Below are positions 1 through 11,522 of a stretch of DNA of 64,000 nucleotides, piece after piece. How positions within the stretch are numbered: position 1 is the stretch's first letter; every line of letters begins with the position of its first letter. A program made the position numbers and the translations under genes. This DNA is from Wurfbainia villosa (lineage: Eukaryota > Streptophyta > Magnoliopsida > Zingiberales > Zingiberaceae). Where the stretch lies: NCBI GenBank assembly GCA_025175895.1, contig CM045997.1, forward strand, positions 101,914,479 to 101,978,478. Reading direction: 5' to 3'. The notes under the pieces are model-generated. The model was given only the letters and a program-made list of their open reading frames with translations, searched no databases and was not told the origin of the DNA.

Positions 1-172
1 TAAACATTTACACACATACAATCACATACACACATATGGCCATAATAGTCGGATCTTATGCCTGCAACCAAAGAGTTAAACTACGCATATCCTACTATTA
101 TCCAGCACATATAATATATGAAAATGTGCATAAAAATTAACCGAATCCTAAACACACAAAACCAGAAACCTT

Positions 173-185
173 GGCTCTGATACCA
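173..185 (-). promoter_or_regulatory. primer binding site, initiator Met-tRNA type
   Basis: The minus strand reads TGGTATCAGAGCC, the complement of the 3' end of plant initiator Met-tRNA, two bases inside the LTR end. It primes minus-strand DNA synthesis and fixes the orientation of the element. Confidence 0.92.
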
Positions 186-187
186 AT

Positions 188-2126
188 TGAAGGGATTTCC
201 CTTGTCGAGTCCGTGAGGGGAAACTTCGCTTCCCCTTCGCCTCGGTTGCTTGACCATGGTGATCCCTTCGATGTCCCCGGATTAAAAATTTAATCCTAGA
301 CAAAAGGGATTCCCAAAGCAACCAAGTCATCGTCGTGCTATTCGTTTAGAGAGGTCACTTGAACAAACTAGTTGTTCAAGTGACCATTCTCTATTCTACG
401 AGTAGCCGCGGAATAGACGATGTCCGAATCGCCGGTTTTTGTGTTTATACTCGGGATCCAAGTATTATTTAGCCTATTTACAGAAATATAACATGCTTAT
501 ATTTTGAAAATCAAACACAAGCAATGAATAAAAGAGATAGAAGAATAGTTATACCTCTTGGTCTTCTAATGTATGACCCTCCTCCTTTTGGACGTCGTGT
601 GGGCGACGATCCACCAAAAGTCGAAGCTCCTAGATCGCAAAACTTCTTTCCTTGCTTTTCCCAAACAAGAGGAAGAAGAGAAACAATGTTTTTCTCCTTC
701 AAAAACTCAACCAACAAAGAACTATAGAAGTTCTTGCCGCCGGCCAACTAGAAGGAGAAGAAGATGATGGAAAACTACCAAGACACCAAGGGAAACCCTA
801 TATCTTGTTTCCACCACCTAAGGAGAAGAGAGGGGAGTGTTTTGGGCACCGGCCAAGGGCTGGGAAGGGCTGGAATAGCTGCTGGACGTTGGTCACAAGG
901 CAAGGAAGAAGAAGGAAAACTTGCCTTATTTGGTGCCACCCTTGCTTCCAAACCCTAACCCTAATTCCAATCCTATCTCAACTAGGATTGCCCTATTCTT
1001 GCCGCCCAAGCCTTGCTCCCTCCCTATGATGATCTTCACGCCAACCCCATGCCACCTTTTATAGAGTTTGGGGATAAGCCATGAATTAATCTCCTCCATT
1101 GGTTCTAGGGATTTAATCTCAACCGTCGGATCTAGAGATTTAATCTCAACCGTCGGATCTTAGAGATTTAATCTCTACCAATGGATCTTAGTGTTTTGTT
1201 TCTATCCATTGGATCTAAGCATCTTGAGGTGTTAATGGGATACATTAGGGACCATGAGGAGGAGTTGGGTCTTGGCCACCCATGGATCAAGCCCACATAA
1301 AGTCTGATCCACTAATGATGATCCAATCCACTAAAGGTCCATCATTGATCTACCTCACCAACCCCCATATGACAATATGGGCTCCATATATTATTTGTAC
1401 ATTTTCTCCCCGTGTTTAAGATCTCGAATGTCCGTCGATTAATTAATTTACTAACCATTAATTAATCAACATCTAACTCCTTGAGTAGTACCACTCAACC
1501 TTTTCATCATGCCGGACCAAGTCCACCTGCAGGGTTTACATGATGAACCTTATGAGCTCCTCAAGGGGACATCATCATCCTAATATATAGGACACGGTTT
1601 CCTCCTATAATCAACGACACACCATATAAATAATATCATCTCCCAACTTACCGAGTCTATCGATTTAATCTATAAATCTCGCCCATTGGTAAATCAAAGA
1701 GATGAGTACCAAGTATATGTGCCCATTATTATATCGGGATTAAGAGCATGTACTAAATAATATTTGAGGTCCGATTCGATTATGTAGTCAGCAATAAATC
1801 GAATCACCTTTGTGTCGGTCCTGCTCAATACACACAAAGTGCACTAGTGTGATTCTATGGTCAAGACAAACCAATACCAAATCACACTACAACCATTCCG
1901 ATGGTTTGTCCAAAGCCATCTTGGTTGTGAGCCTTTACTTATACTTTACAAGGAGCCGATAATATGATCTCCCGTGTGACACCACACACCATGTTATCTA
2001 CAATATAACGTATTAGACAATATTGCATAACCATAAAAATATACAAACAATGATCATGTGATTCTTATTTCAAAATTAAAGATGTTCATACAAAAGATAG
2101 ACTTTTCAGTATACATCCCTACAACA
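188..2126 (-). repeat. 5' LTR, about 1.94 kb
   Basis: On the minus strand it starts TGTTGTAGGG and ends CCCTTCA, giving the TG...CA ends of an LTR. The right border is confirmed because chromovirus integrase coding sequence resumes at once. The several ORFs of 60 to 125 codons inside show no recognisable domain and are treated as noise. A short run of 27-bp direct repeats lies at 1110-1190. Confidence 0.85.
1110..1190. repeat. 27-bp direct repeat, three copies, within the LTR
   Basis: The block GATTTAATCTCAACCGTCGG recurs at about 1110 and 1137, with a diverged third copy at about 1165. It lies inside the LTR at 188-2126 and could be a promoter-region repeat. No function is claimed. Confidence 0.7.
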
Positions 2127-2128
2127 GT

Positions 2129-3002
2129 CGCTTCACTTCACACTTTTGGGAGTGTGTGCAGACAGCCCTCAGCACTAAGCTACGATTCAGCACTGCATTT
2201 CATTCTCAGACAGATGGGCAAATAGAAAGAGTGAATCAGATTTTGGAGGATATGCTAAGAGTTTGTGCTTTAGATTTTAAGGGAAGCTGGTGCAAATATT
2301 TGTGTTTGGCAGAGTTTGCCTATAATAATAGTTATCAAACCACAATTGGAATGACACCTTATGAATCCTTGTATGGAAGGAGATGCAGATCACCTATCTG
2401 TTGGTATGAGGGTGGCGAGAAAAAAGAAATGGAACTCAAGACTGATTTTATAGATGACGCCACCAAAGCTATAAAGAACATACGCCAAAGGATAGAGGCG
2501 CGAGTCGGCAGAAGAGTTCTGTGGATGTCAAGCACCCTAGAGTTCCAAGTCGGGGATTCAGTGTTCATTAAGGTAGCTCCTATGAAAGGGGTAATGAGGT
2601 TTAGGAAGAAAGACAAGTTAAGTCCCAGATATGTAGATCCTTACCTGATCACCAAGAGAGTTGGTAAAGTAGCTTATGAGCTAAAGCTACCACAGGAGAT
2701 GTCAGCTATCCACAATGTATTTTATGTTTCAATGCTTAAGAAGCACGTCCCATATACTAACCAAGTGATTGAGCCACAGATGGTATAGATTCAGACATAT
2801 CTAAGTTATGAAAGTCAACCTATTCAGATAATAGTTTGAGCAGTCAAGAAACTAAGAAATAAAGAAGTACCGTTAGTAAAAGTCCTATGGCAAAGTCAAA
2901 AGTTTGAAGAAGCAACCTGGAAACGTGAGGATGACATGAAGCAAAAGTACCCCCAAGCTATTCTAAATTTCGAGAACGAAACTTTTATAAGGTATAAGGG
3001 AT
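2129..3002 (+). pseudogene. Ty3/gypsy chromovirus integrase C-terminal part with chromodomain remnant
   Basis: This is the 3' end of pol from a chromovirus, a Ty3/gypsy retrotransposon whose integrase targets chromatin through a C-terminal chromodomain. It begins inside the catalytic core with R-F-T-S-H-F-W-E and continues through the F-H-S-Q-T-D-G-Q-I-E-R block that carries the catalytic Glu, then a GPY/F-like segment (L-S-P-R-Y) and the H-N-V-F-Y-V-S-M-L-K motif near 2710-2740. After in-frame stops at about 2786 and 2838, a degenerate chromodomain (L-R-N-K-E-V-P-L-V-K-V-L-W ... E-E-A-T-W) runs to about 3005. The upstream half lies beyond the left edge, removed by insertion of the LTR element. 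The two stops are consistent with C-to-T change at CAG and CGA codons. Confidence 0.93.
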
Positions 3003-4923
3003 TGTAACAGCCCAAATTTTTTGTTCTTATACTTTTTATTTAGAGGAAAATGGAAATAAGAATAGGAATAAAAAAAATCAAATAAATGGTTCGTTAGCCG
3101 GGGCTCGAACCATGAACCTTTGGTTTGGGAGAATAGGCTTCCTACCACTAAGTCATAAGATTACCAATGAGTAGGATATAATAGAATATACCTATAGGTA
3201 AGAAAAAGGGAGGAGTTAGTTAATTTGGCTAATCATTTAAATGGGTAATTAAGTTAAGGAAACCCTAGTTATATTTTTTTGTTTTCCCTTTCCCTAAACC
3301 CTTTGCGTAGCCCACCCACGCCACCTCTCCTCTCCTTCTCTCCAAACGCCTCTCCTTCTCTCCAAATGCCGCCCACCCACGCCACCTCTTCTCCCCTTCT
3401 CTCCAAACGCCGACCAACCCACACCTCTTCCCCTTCCATTTTCCAACCGCCGAAGTGAGGAAGAAGATTATCTTCTCTTTGGATAATTCAAGAGGGAATT
3501 TTCCAAGAGGGATCTCCTCAACGACTTGGTAGAGGATCACGTTAAAGCAAAGGAATACGTAGAAGGTCTTCTTTTTATAAAATCTAACGGTATAAATTGG
3601 TAAAAAAGCGTAGAAAGTAAGTATTGCTCACCTGCAGTATAAATAGTTATCGTATGTCCTTGATATGTTTTTATGTGCATGTTATTTTCAATTATATGGT
3701 GTTTTTAGTTACATGATTTTACCCGTTATGTCGTGGTTAATTCAGTATCCTATTTAGATCCATGATAAGAACGTGATTTATGATCATGTATGTTGTAGAT
3801 AAATTGTAGCTTACAATTATATGCATGATGTAGAGTAAGATGTAAAAATATTTCTTTTATAAGAAAAATTTAAAGCTGCTCCCCGTTCGAATTGGGGATT
3901 AAGAGCACAACGATCTTCAGTATGATCCCCATTTCAATTTTGGGGGTCAAGAGCATAATGATCTTTATGGTGCTCCCCATTCGTGGTTTAGAGGATTAAG
4001 AGCATTTTTTTTCAGTATGTATAAGAATATAAGTATAAAAGAAATATTTTACTTTTGAAAAGGCATGTACCGGACATCAGTTTCACCCACGGGCCAAGAC
4101 CCTCAGTTTCAGTTACCCTAGTAGGTTCGGTGGTTGGCCACCCCAACCTATTAGGAAAGCACACATTGGTACTATGTCGGGCCCATATTCAGGATCATTA
4201 TTAATTTGAAGTATCAGTATAAGTACAAGTAAAAGTTTTCCAAGTTAATTATTCCAATTCAGATACACTGTTTACAAGTTTTAAAATACTAAAGAGCATG
4301 ATTTATACAAGAGACATGTATTCAGAGTTATGATTTCCAGTTATGCTTACATGTGTATCAATGTATCAAGGGTAAGAGAACTAGTTGCATGATTTCATAC
4401 GTTGCATGTTTTTGTGAGCATAGAAAGTACTTACTAAGCGTTATTATTTACAGTTTGCATTTCCTTATACTGCAGATAAAGGTAAAGAAAAGTTTCAGTA
4501 AGGTGACATAGCAGACGAAGTGCTTGGAGTGTGTGACGATGGAACAATGGAAATAAATGATCCTAAGTGCAGATGTCTAAATCAAATTTTAAGTTTTTAA
4601 TTATTTTTTTGATATTGTTGAAGTTCAACTGGATTGCTTATGATTGAAACCAAAGAATGCTAGAGTCATGTTGGGTTAGTCTTAATACTTGCATGTTATG
4701 TGAAGATCTTGAATTGGTTATTGTTTAAGTGATGTCAAGGTCCTTATGATCATTTTAGTTGTTAGCATATTGCGTTAGTATATTGCATGAATTTTGGAAT
4801 GATGGTAATATGAGGTGATGATTAAAGTATAGTGTCAGAGTCAGATAAGGAAGAATTTAAGAATAAGACAGTAAAGAAGTGATATCTCCCCTAGTAGAGA
4901 GGGGAAAGACTAGGGGCGTTACA
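3003..4923 (+). repeat. 3' LTR of the chromovirus, about 1.92 kb
   Basis: Begins TGTAACAGCCC directly after the chromodomain and a weak purine tract (2989-3002), and ends GGGGCGTTACA. The ends are mutually inverted (TGTAACRCCCC type), as usual for this LTR group. A TATAAATA lies at 3638-3645. ORFs inside are chance. The flank after the LTR (4924-4928, CATGA) should be one half of the target duplication; the other half is outside the window. Confidence 0.88.
3096..3165 (-). other. tRNA-like segment inside the LTR (A-box and B-box)
   Basis: The minus strand carries a close B-box (GGTTCGAGCCC, 3101-3111) and an A-box-like TGACTTAGTGG (3145-3155), 33 bases apart, the spacing of an internal RNA polymerase III promoter. 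The 3' side ends CCCCGGC, but no matching 5' acceptor arm exists and the anticodon arm does not fold. It is therefore not a tRNA gene. It may be a tRNA-derived fragment captured by the LTR, or chance. Confidence 0.4.
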
Positions 4924-5569
4924 CATGACACCTGAATTTTATGTGATTTGAAATTTCCAATTCCTACTTTACGACCTAACTCCTGTGATAGTTCCACTTT
5001 CTTTTCTCCTTCTCGAAAATCTTCCGAAGACGAAGAAACCTCTTACAACCTATTCTTACAATAGATACAACCATAACAATTGTAAAGAAATAAAATAAAC
5101 TATAATACGAAAAATACTTTACACACGGAAGTCTTTGCTTGATTGTTGTTTGGTTACTATGGAAATCTCTTTAAAGGTCTAGTTTACAATAGTTAATCCC
5201 CTTCAAAGTTTCAAAGAAATCAACATTTGAAAACTTCACAAAGCCCCCTTTATATAAGCTTCTCGTCGGGTTGATTTTCACTTACCAGTCGATTGGTCTT
5301 ACCTCTACTCGACTGGTCACTCGACCGTTTGCTTGCAACGATATAATCGACATCGAATTTCAGTCTATCAATCGATTGTTGACCCATCAATCGAACTGAC
5401 CAGTCAATTCAGAGTGCTTCTGCTCGCCTAACATTACAGTCAGTTGATTGCTTCACCAAAACAGTCAACTGTTGGATCGCAAGCCTTCTGAGCATTCATT
5501 TTCTCAAGTACCAATCGATTGTCTCAACTCATCAATCGGCTGGCTTCCTGACCACCCACTCCGATGGCT

Positions 5570-6010
5570 CCTGAGTACCTTTTTCTCAACCTGAGCACAG
5601 GACATCTGTCGCGACTGCCTTGAGCACCTGAGTGCCTAACTTGCACACATCTTCGAGCACTTTCCCAAGCGTTGCTTTCTCAACGCCTGAGCACTTCCTG
5701 AGCGCCACTTACCCGAGCACTCACCACTTCCTCCCCAAGCACTTACCACTTCCTCATCGCCCGAGCATGACTTCACATCGCCTAAGCACCGCTTTCTCAT
5801 TGCCCAAGCACAGCTACCCGAGCACCACTTTCTCATCGCCCCCGAGCACACAGTCCTGAGTGTCGACTTCCCAACAATCGACTGTCCGAGCACTTCCGTG
5901 CGCCCATCCCAACTACCCAATTCTCCACTTACTCGAGCACTCACCTCCCAAGCACTATCCCAAGTGCAGCTTCCTCAGCTCCTGAGCATTGTTCCAGTCG
6001 ACTGCCCGAA
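5570..6010. repeat. GC-rich GAGCAC minisatellite in LTR
   Basis: The core CCGAGCACTT or CTGAGCACTT, followed by CC- and TTCC-rich spacers, recurs irregularly about every 20 to 40 bases. ORFs on both strands here (5632-5944) are by-products of this repetition. Confidence 0.7.
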
Positions 6011-6119
6011 CACTCGTCGGAGCTTCTTGAGTAACTTGCTCGTGAGCGTTGAGTTTCAAGTTCCTAGTCGATTGGTGAACCCCCACTAGTTGACTTATAC
6101 TTCAGTCTTAGTTTATCCC

Positions 6120-6720
6120 CAAGCTAACTCTCGCTCCACCTAGTATCTGATTGACCTCAACCTATTAGGACTTTTCTCGTCCAATATCCGATCACTCTTG
6201 ATCTACTGAAACCTCCCTATCTAACATTTGATCAACTGTGACCTACTAGAACTTCTCTTGCTAAATACGGTCACCTTGACTTGCCGAGACTTTACTTGTC
6301 AAGCACAATCACCCTGACCTACCAGGACTTCACTTGTCAAGCAGGATCACCCTGACCTGTCGAGACTTCACTTGCCAAACATATGGTCCTCCTTGACCTG
6401 TTTGAATTTTCCACTTGCCAAGCATCTGGTCAACCATGACCTACCTCGACTTTTCATCTCATGCCATATGTCTGGTCCTCCATGACCCATTTGGATTTAT
6501 ATCTTGCCAACATCTTGTTAGACTTCTGACCATTAAGTGTCTAGTTAACCATGACCCACTTGGATTTCTTACTTGCTAACTCCTTATTGGACTTTTCACA
6601 ACCAAGTGTCTAGTCTTTCATAACCCACTTGGATTTCTACTTGCCAACATTCGGTTGGACTTCACTCATCAAGTATCTAGTCAATCTTGACCTACTCGAC
6701 TTCTCATCCATATGACCATA
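6120..6720. repeat. roughly 40-60 bp tandem repeat in LTR (GACTTCACTTG core)
   Basis: Units of the form CCTTGACCTRCCRGGACTTC, then ACTTGYCAAGCA, recur about ten times with heavy divergence. In position and theme (GACTT...GCCAA) it corresponds to the AAGCTTGGACTTTCC minisatellite in the related LTRs at 12950-13228 and 22020-22260. Confidence 0.7.
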
Positions 6721-6834
6721 AATGTTTCATATCATCCTGTAGTCATATTGTCATACATATTGTCAAACATTGAAACTTAACTCAAGCCTTACTCGAGCTT
6801 GGTCAACCTTGACTTGAGATCGATTGCACCAACA

Positions 6835-6929
6835 ATATAGATATTCTAAATAATCATACAATTTTTTTAATAAAAATATCATTCAAATTTTTATAATTAA
6901 GATGTTTAATTTTTTTTGTGAGATATCTA
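6835..6929. other. AT-rich linker, nothing recognised
   Basis: A short A/T-rich stretch between the LTR end and the copia relic. It has no polypurine tract or coding signal. Confidence 0.5.
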
Positions 6930-8030
6930 ATCAATATTTCTTATGACATAAGTAATCGGAGATAAATGAGGTAAAATCCCCAACAAGAATTGCCTTAGAA
7001 ACCACCCAATAATTCATATTATGATCCAATTGGTATCTATTCGTAACACTTAAAGCGTACAAAACATCAGGCTTAGTACATAACATAGTATACGTGATCA
7101 ATCCTATAGTTGACACATATAGGATCTGACTCATACAAATCCTCTCATCTTCAGTGCGTGGATATATAGACTTTGAAGGTGGATCACTTGTCTCATATGA
7201 ATGAAACATTTCTTAGATTCATCCATGGTAAACCATTTTAGCACTCTATCTATGCAAGTAGAATGTGAAAGACCAAGCAATCAATTCGATATATCTCTAT
7301 ATATCTTGATCCCCAAGATATAGATTATTTCTCCCATATTTTTTATGGAGAACGTTTTGGACAATCAAATTTTAACTGACTTTAGGACTGAGATGCCATT
7401 TTCTATGAGTAATTTGTCATCAATATATAATACTAGGAGCACTACCTTGCTCCCACTTATCTTCTTATACACACAGGATTTGTCAAGATTTTGTGAGAAA
7501 TCAAACTATTTGATTTTCTCAACAAAATGGATATCCCAGCTCCTGGATATTTGCTTCAATCCATAAATAGAACTCTGAAGGTTGAATATTTTATTCTTGT
7601 TGATAAATATGAAATTCTTAGGTTGTATCATGTACACATCTTTAAACATATTTCTATTTAGGCATAGCTACTAGTGAAAAGGTTTCATCATAGCCAACAC
7701 CTTATCTTTAACGATATCCTTTTGTCACTAACCTTGTTTTATAGGTAATTACATTACCATTCATGTCGATTTTTCTTATTAAAAACATACTTACACCCTA
7801 TATGCGTTATGCCTTCAGGTGGGTCCACCAAGTTCCAAACTTAATTTTTGTATATGAAATCCATTTTCGATTTCATGACATCTAGCCATTTATTCATTTC
7901 TAAACTTTTCATAACATCTTTATAACTAGTAGGCTTCTCATCTTGTATGAGCAACACGTCATCCAATTCATTTATGAGAAATTTGATGCACACGAGCACG
8001 ACCCTCAAATCTCCAACGGAAATCGTTAGG
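6930..8030 (-). pseudogene. Ty1/copia reverse transcriptase / RNase H relic
   Basis: Minus-strand frames recover, in order, the copia connection and RT blocks: E-K-P-T-S-Y-K-D-V-M-K-S (about 7900), V-W-N-L-V-D-P-P-E-G (about 7840), S-S-I-Y-G-L-K-Q-A-S-R-S-W (about 7550), a degenerate L-Y-I-D-D box (about 7410), and the post-RT block S-Q-I-L-Y-V-S-T-I-G-L-I-T-Y (7130-7000). These blocks are typical of copia RVT_2 polymerases. Many stops and frameshifts interrupt it, and gag, protease and integrase are absent. The right end is cut by a gypsy LTR at about 8057. It cannot encode an active enzyme. Confidence 0.88.
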
Positions 8031-8056
8031 GACTCATAGCGCTCGCTCGCGCTCAA

Positions 8057-9473
8057 TGCCTGTAAGTGCACAGGTGTCGTCAAGTAATAAAAGATTATCG
8101 ATTCTATAGAGACTGAGATTCGATTACCGTTTGTACAGTAGATGTTGTTGTTCAAAATTAATATCCTAAGAGTATAGGTTGCGAGGTTGATGCTAGTTCT
8201 CACTCTAGTATGGTGTCACTCGAACGAAGGGAAGGTTGGTTCGAAGTTCTCAAAAAAGGATTCTAGGACTTCGGTTTCACTTGTGCGTCATGGAACATGC
8301 TATCAATTAGGTGAGTTGAGATCTCCAATTATGATCTTGAAAGAGGATCAATATGTAATTGCCCAATGAACTTTTGCTTCTACTGGGAGCTACCTATTCC
8401 TAACAAAGTTTACCTTTCGGATCATCAGAGCTCAGGGGGTTGATACCGTTGGGAGCACTCTGTCACTAAGGTCTCTCAATCCTTCTAGAGATAATCTCTC
8501 ATACTTTGGCCCTTCTGTTAAGATAGATTATTGGGTACCAAGACGTCCTAACAATCCCTATGTAGAGGTGGATCTTGTTTCATATCCTATCCTATCATAT
8601 TTTATCTTCTACGATTACGGGAGGTAGGATGACCACAAGTCTTATCCTTGATTCTCCTAGGTTTTTGATACGAAGGTTGTCACCCTTTGTATCGGCTACG
8701 CAAAGTAGAATTAGAATCAAAACACAATCTTCATAAATCTCAACAACACAAAACTGCAAATAGAATCAAAGGAGATAAATGACTATTTGAATTAACATGT
8801 CCACAAACACAAGTTACTCCCTAATCCTAGAATCGAAGTATCTACTCCATAAACAAGGAAGAATAAACACAAGACAACTTAGAAAACATCATTACAATGA
8901 AAGTAGAACAAGGAGATAAAGAATATACTCTCTGTCATAACCAATATGAGTGTCTTTGTTGTTCTCTACAATGCCGGAGTGTCAGGATGGATCTCCTAGC
9001 CGCTTCCTTCCTCCCCGTTGCGAGTCTCCGATGCTTTTTAGGGCACTGTTTGCTATTCTAGCCATCGGGGCCTCCTCCCTAGGGTTTGGGTGTGTCTTCC
9101 TTTTTATAGACGTGCAGTTGGCTCTTCATAAATTCCACAAAAACCTTAGTTGCGTCAAAACAACCCAGCGTCACACGACCATGTGGATTCCACATGGTTG
9201 ACCGTGTGGGGCGCTAGGATGGATGCCTTTGTGGTTTGGACACGGTCGTGTCCGCCTCTGTTCCACCCGGTGAATGCCTTCCTTTTGCTCCAAAAATATG
9301 TCATTTTACCTATAAAATGTCATCCTGCACACAAAAGCAACAAGAGCATATCTCCAAACCAGAAAATAGGAAATGCATGCAAAACAAAGTAGAATATACA
9401 TGAAACAAGGATAAAATGTAACGAGATGTGTGCGAAAATTACTCATAAAATCTTATATATTTTGCTCACATCA
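8057..9473 (-). repeat. 3' LTR of an Athila/Tat-like gypsy element, about 1.4 kb
   Basis: The right border is clear: the minus strand reads a CCGGGGGAT purine tract (9482-9474) followed by TGATGTGAGC. This is the arrangement at the 3' end of Athila/Tat elements, preceded by the TTGCTTGAGGACAAGC block (about 9495-9511). The left border (8057 or 8061) is inferred from a TG near the copia break. Inside are the AAGTGCACAGGTGTCGTCAA block (8064-8083) and the CACACGACCATGTGG palindromic region (9174-9188), both common in this LTR group. Confidence 0.72.
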
Positions 9474-9482
9474 ATCCCCCGG
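9474..9482 (-). promoter_or_regulatory. polypurine tract, plus-strand primer
   Basis: CCGGGGGAT on the minus strand, directly before the LTR start TGATG. It marks the 3' boundary of the internal region. Confidence 0.75.
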
Positions 9483-10429
9483 ACTTAGATCTTTGCTTGT
9501 CCTCAAGCAAATCTTAGTGCCATGAAATTTTAAAAATGTATTGTTCTATACTTAGCATGTTAATTGAATTTATCAAGTGGTATTTCTAATCAACGCAAAA
9601 TAGATATGTTCTAAAAGTTCACCAAGTTAACTTTTCGTGCATGTGCTAAGCAAATTTTCCTAAGGGATACTCGTTCCACAGTGAGTTAAGTCGTTATTCT
9701 ATAACTTTCCTAAGGTCTCTGACTTTTAGGTACTTACTTGCCCCAAGCGAGGGTCGTCCCCTAGATCTAGCACAAAGTCTCAAAGGCGTGCTCGGTATTG
9801 AGAGAAATTGGTAGGTGTTTCCTTAGTAACCTAACTCGGTCCCAAAGGGGCACCTAGCCACTTCCACCTACGACAACTATTTTTAACTCTCTCTCTCTTT
9901 TTTTCTTTTCTGTCTTTTTATTATATTTTTTTTCTTTTCAAGGAACTTCCCTAGCTCATTGGTATTTTGATTTTTCCAAATGGGCTTACATAATCTGAGC
10001 ATCTCCAGTAACTAAAATGCTAAATCTAGAGTCACCTATGGATTCCAAAGTACTAAACAACTGGGATGAATCATAACTATGTATGTTATAGATTCTCCCT
10101 TCTAGAATTTTCATCAAGTGTGAGTGAAAGGTAAAAGCTAACTAGTCCAAGTCTAGAACATTCATTAAAGCAACTAAAATAAAATACCAAAGGATAAATG
10201 AAGTTAAACTATCTATGGAAGCAATTCGTGAAGAGATTCTAAAAAAAATATTACTGAGGTAGCTTAAAGATGGCAAAAACTAAGTACTGAAAGGAAACTA
10301 AGCACTCTATGCGTGAACAAATGAATGCAAATTAAAACTAAACTATAAATGTCAAGAAAGAATACTACTATTGGAAGAAATAAATATCAAAATATGGGGG
10401 GGGGGGCAGACTTAAGCGAAAAAGTACCT
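9483..10429 (-). other. non-coding 3' internal region of the gypsy element
   Basis: Contains the CTTGAGGACAAGC block typical of the 3' untranslated region of Athila/Tat elements, pyrimidine- and purine-rich stretches (9885-9940) and a 12-base G run (10396-10407). No gene was seen. Confidence 0.6.
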
Positions 10430-11104
10430 CTAATATGGATACCGAGGTGGGAAGTCCGGTAGTCTCGACATGTTAGGCTCCTGGGAAAATCTGGTGCTCA
10501 ACCGCTGATGCAACTTGTACATGTGATCGATATGGGAACTGGTGGATGTCGCAGTTGCTCTATGCTCCTCCTCTCTGGCCCACTGTGTCTGCATGACACA
10601 CATGTTGCCGAACCTCCTGGCGGTATGTAGCCTCCTCTTGGCGATGGGTAGCCTCCTCCTGAAAATAGACATGGGCCTCGTCATAGAACGCCTCGCCCCG
10701 CTGGAAGTGCTCCCGTAGGCCCTGAAACTCTATCTGCGTTAGGTGCTCTACTCCTCCCATTGCTGCCTCTGTGCCTTCTGCTCGGCATATATGTCGTCGA
10801 GGCATGATCGAAACTCAGAAAAGTCATAGGCAGATGTACTTGCATCCTGCTCAAAAGTAGAAAAAGAAGGAGGTGAAGGTGTAGGCTCTCGGCGTGGACT
10901 AGGGGGACTCCTATACACCTGTGGACTTGAGGGAGAGTGATGGGTAAGGGTGAGAGGGGTTGAAGCACACGACGGATTTGGGGCAAAACACACAGTGCTT
11001 TGCCTTTTAAAGCCATGCGACATGGCTGTGTGGAATCCACATGACTACCCGTGCTTCTCGCTGATCTCTTTGACCCTAAACTATTTGCAGAGACGTTAAT
11101 GTCC
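10430..11104 (-). pseudogene. accessory 3' ORF of the gypsy element, frameshifted
   Basis: Three overlapping minus-strand frames appear to be one ancestral ORF broken by two frameshifts. An N-terminal Ser/Pro-rich part (11023 to about 10860) leads into a charged region (F-S-E-F-R-S-C-L-D-D-I-Y-A-E-Q-K-A-Q-R) with E-E-A-T-x-R-Q-E repeats and a tail ending R-L-P-D-F-P-P-R-Y-P-Y at about 10433. It is placed after the polymerase region and before the 3' LTR, where Athila/Tat elements carry an extra ORF of unknown function. No envelope features (signal peptide, transmembrane helix) were seen, so no function is assigned. Confidence 0.5.
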
Positions 11105-11223
11105 ATAAAGTAAAGTATAAATTATACACATGAATAAAAATAAAAACATATAAAATTAAACTTGGATTGCCTCCCAAGAAGCGCTCTGTTTAAGGTCTTT
11201 TAGCTTAACCATACTCCCTCACT
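11105..11223 (-). other. deletion junction of the gypsy internal region
   Basis: The minus strand reads GCGCTTCTTGGGAGGCAATC (11192-11173), which in Athila/Tat elements normally follows the integrase gene. Here it lies directly after the protease, so RT, RNase H and integrase are missing. Confidence 0.6.
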
Positions 11224-11522
11224 TTAGCTCAGCTCCGGTGGTTCTGTGAACTTCCATTCATCTGTCTTAGAATTTCTATCTTTACTTTCTGCTTTAGCTC
11301 TTGCGGGAATAACATACTTACCCAATGCGGGTCCCTGGCCTGCTGCACTGGCAAGCTCAAATTCTAAGCTATCTTCTCCCACTATCAAGGTCAACTTGTG
11401 ATTCCTGATGTCTATGACCATTCTGACTGTTGCTAAAAATGGTCGTCCAAGAATTACGGGGATTTTTGGGTCCTCCTCTATTTCCATGACCACAAAATCC
11501 ATAGGGAGTGTAGGAACTTTGG
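11224..11522 (-). pseudogene. gypsy aspartic protease C-terminal fragment
   Basis: The minus-strand frame contains P-M-D-F-V-V-M-E-I-E-E-D then I-P-V-I-L-G-R-P-F-L-A-T (about 11510-11430). This is the C-terminal hallmark of Ty3/gypsy retropepsins (I-L-G-R-P-F-L), which process the Gag-Pol polyprotein. The catalytic D-S/T-G region would lie further right but has been replaced by an unrelated LTR fragment at 11523. Beyond about 11330 the frame has no known domain. Confidence 0.88.

Larger units (their letters stand above)
1..2126 (-). mobile_element. LTR retrotransposon, 5' end only (leaves the window on the left)
   Basis: Reading the minus strand, a long LTR (2126 to 188) is followed by a primer site (185 to 173) and then by internal sequence running off the left edge. 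Only 172 bases of internal sequence are present and show no coding potential. The element interrupts a chromovirus integrase: codons for the R-F-T-S-H-F-W-E stretch begin immediately right of the LTR. The superfamily cannot be decided without pol; LTR length and primer type fit copia or gypsy. Its LTR resembles the solo LTR at 41798-44025 in layout. Confidence 0.85.
4924..6834 (-). repeat. LTR fragment of a copia (SIRE-like) family, interrupted by the chromovirus
   Basis: On the minus strand this starts TGTTGGTGCAATCG at 6834, the same start as the LTRs ending at 14314, 22440 and 44841. Near the left it carries the family's block around GAAGAAACCTCTTACAA (5035-5050) and a TATATAAAG box on the minus strand (5248-5256). 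Its distal end should lie left of the chromovirus, outside the window. Upstream of the TATA box it carries two minisatellites (about 5570-6010 and 6120-6720). No polypurine tract adjoins 6834, so it is probably a solo LTR. Confidence 0.75.

Noticed and set aside
952..966. Telomere-like CCCTAACCCTAA
   Set aside because: Only two units, inside an LTR; far too short for a telomeric tract.
3096..3165. Functional tRNA gene
   Set aside because: No acceptor stem pairing and no foldable anticodon arm; kept only as a tRNA-like observation.
4924..6834. 3' LTR of the copia relic at 6930-8030
   Set aside because: The orientation agrees, but no polypurine tract adjoins 6834 and the intervening 95 bases are unrelated. 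A separate solo LTR is more likely.
10430..11104. Retroviral envelope gene
   Set aside because: The position suits the env-like ORF of some gypsy elements, but no signal peptide, transmembrane helix or glycosylation-rich region is visible.
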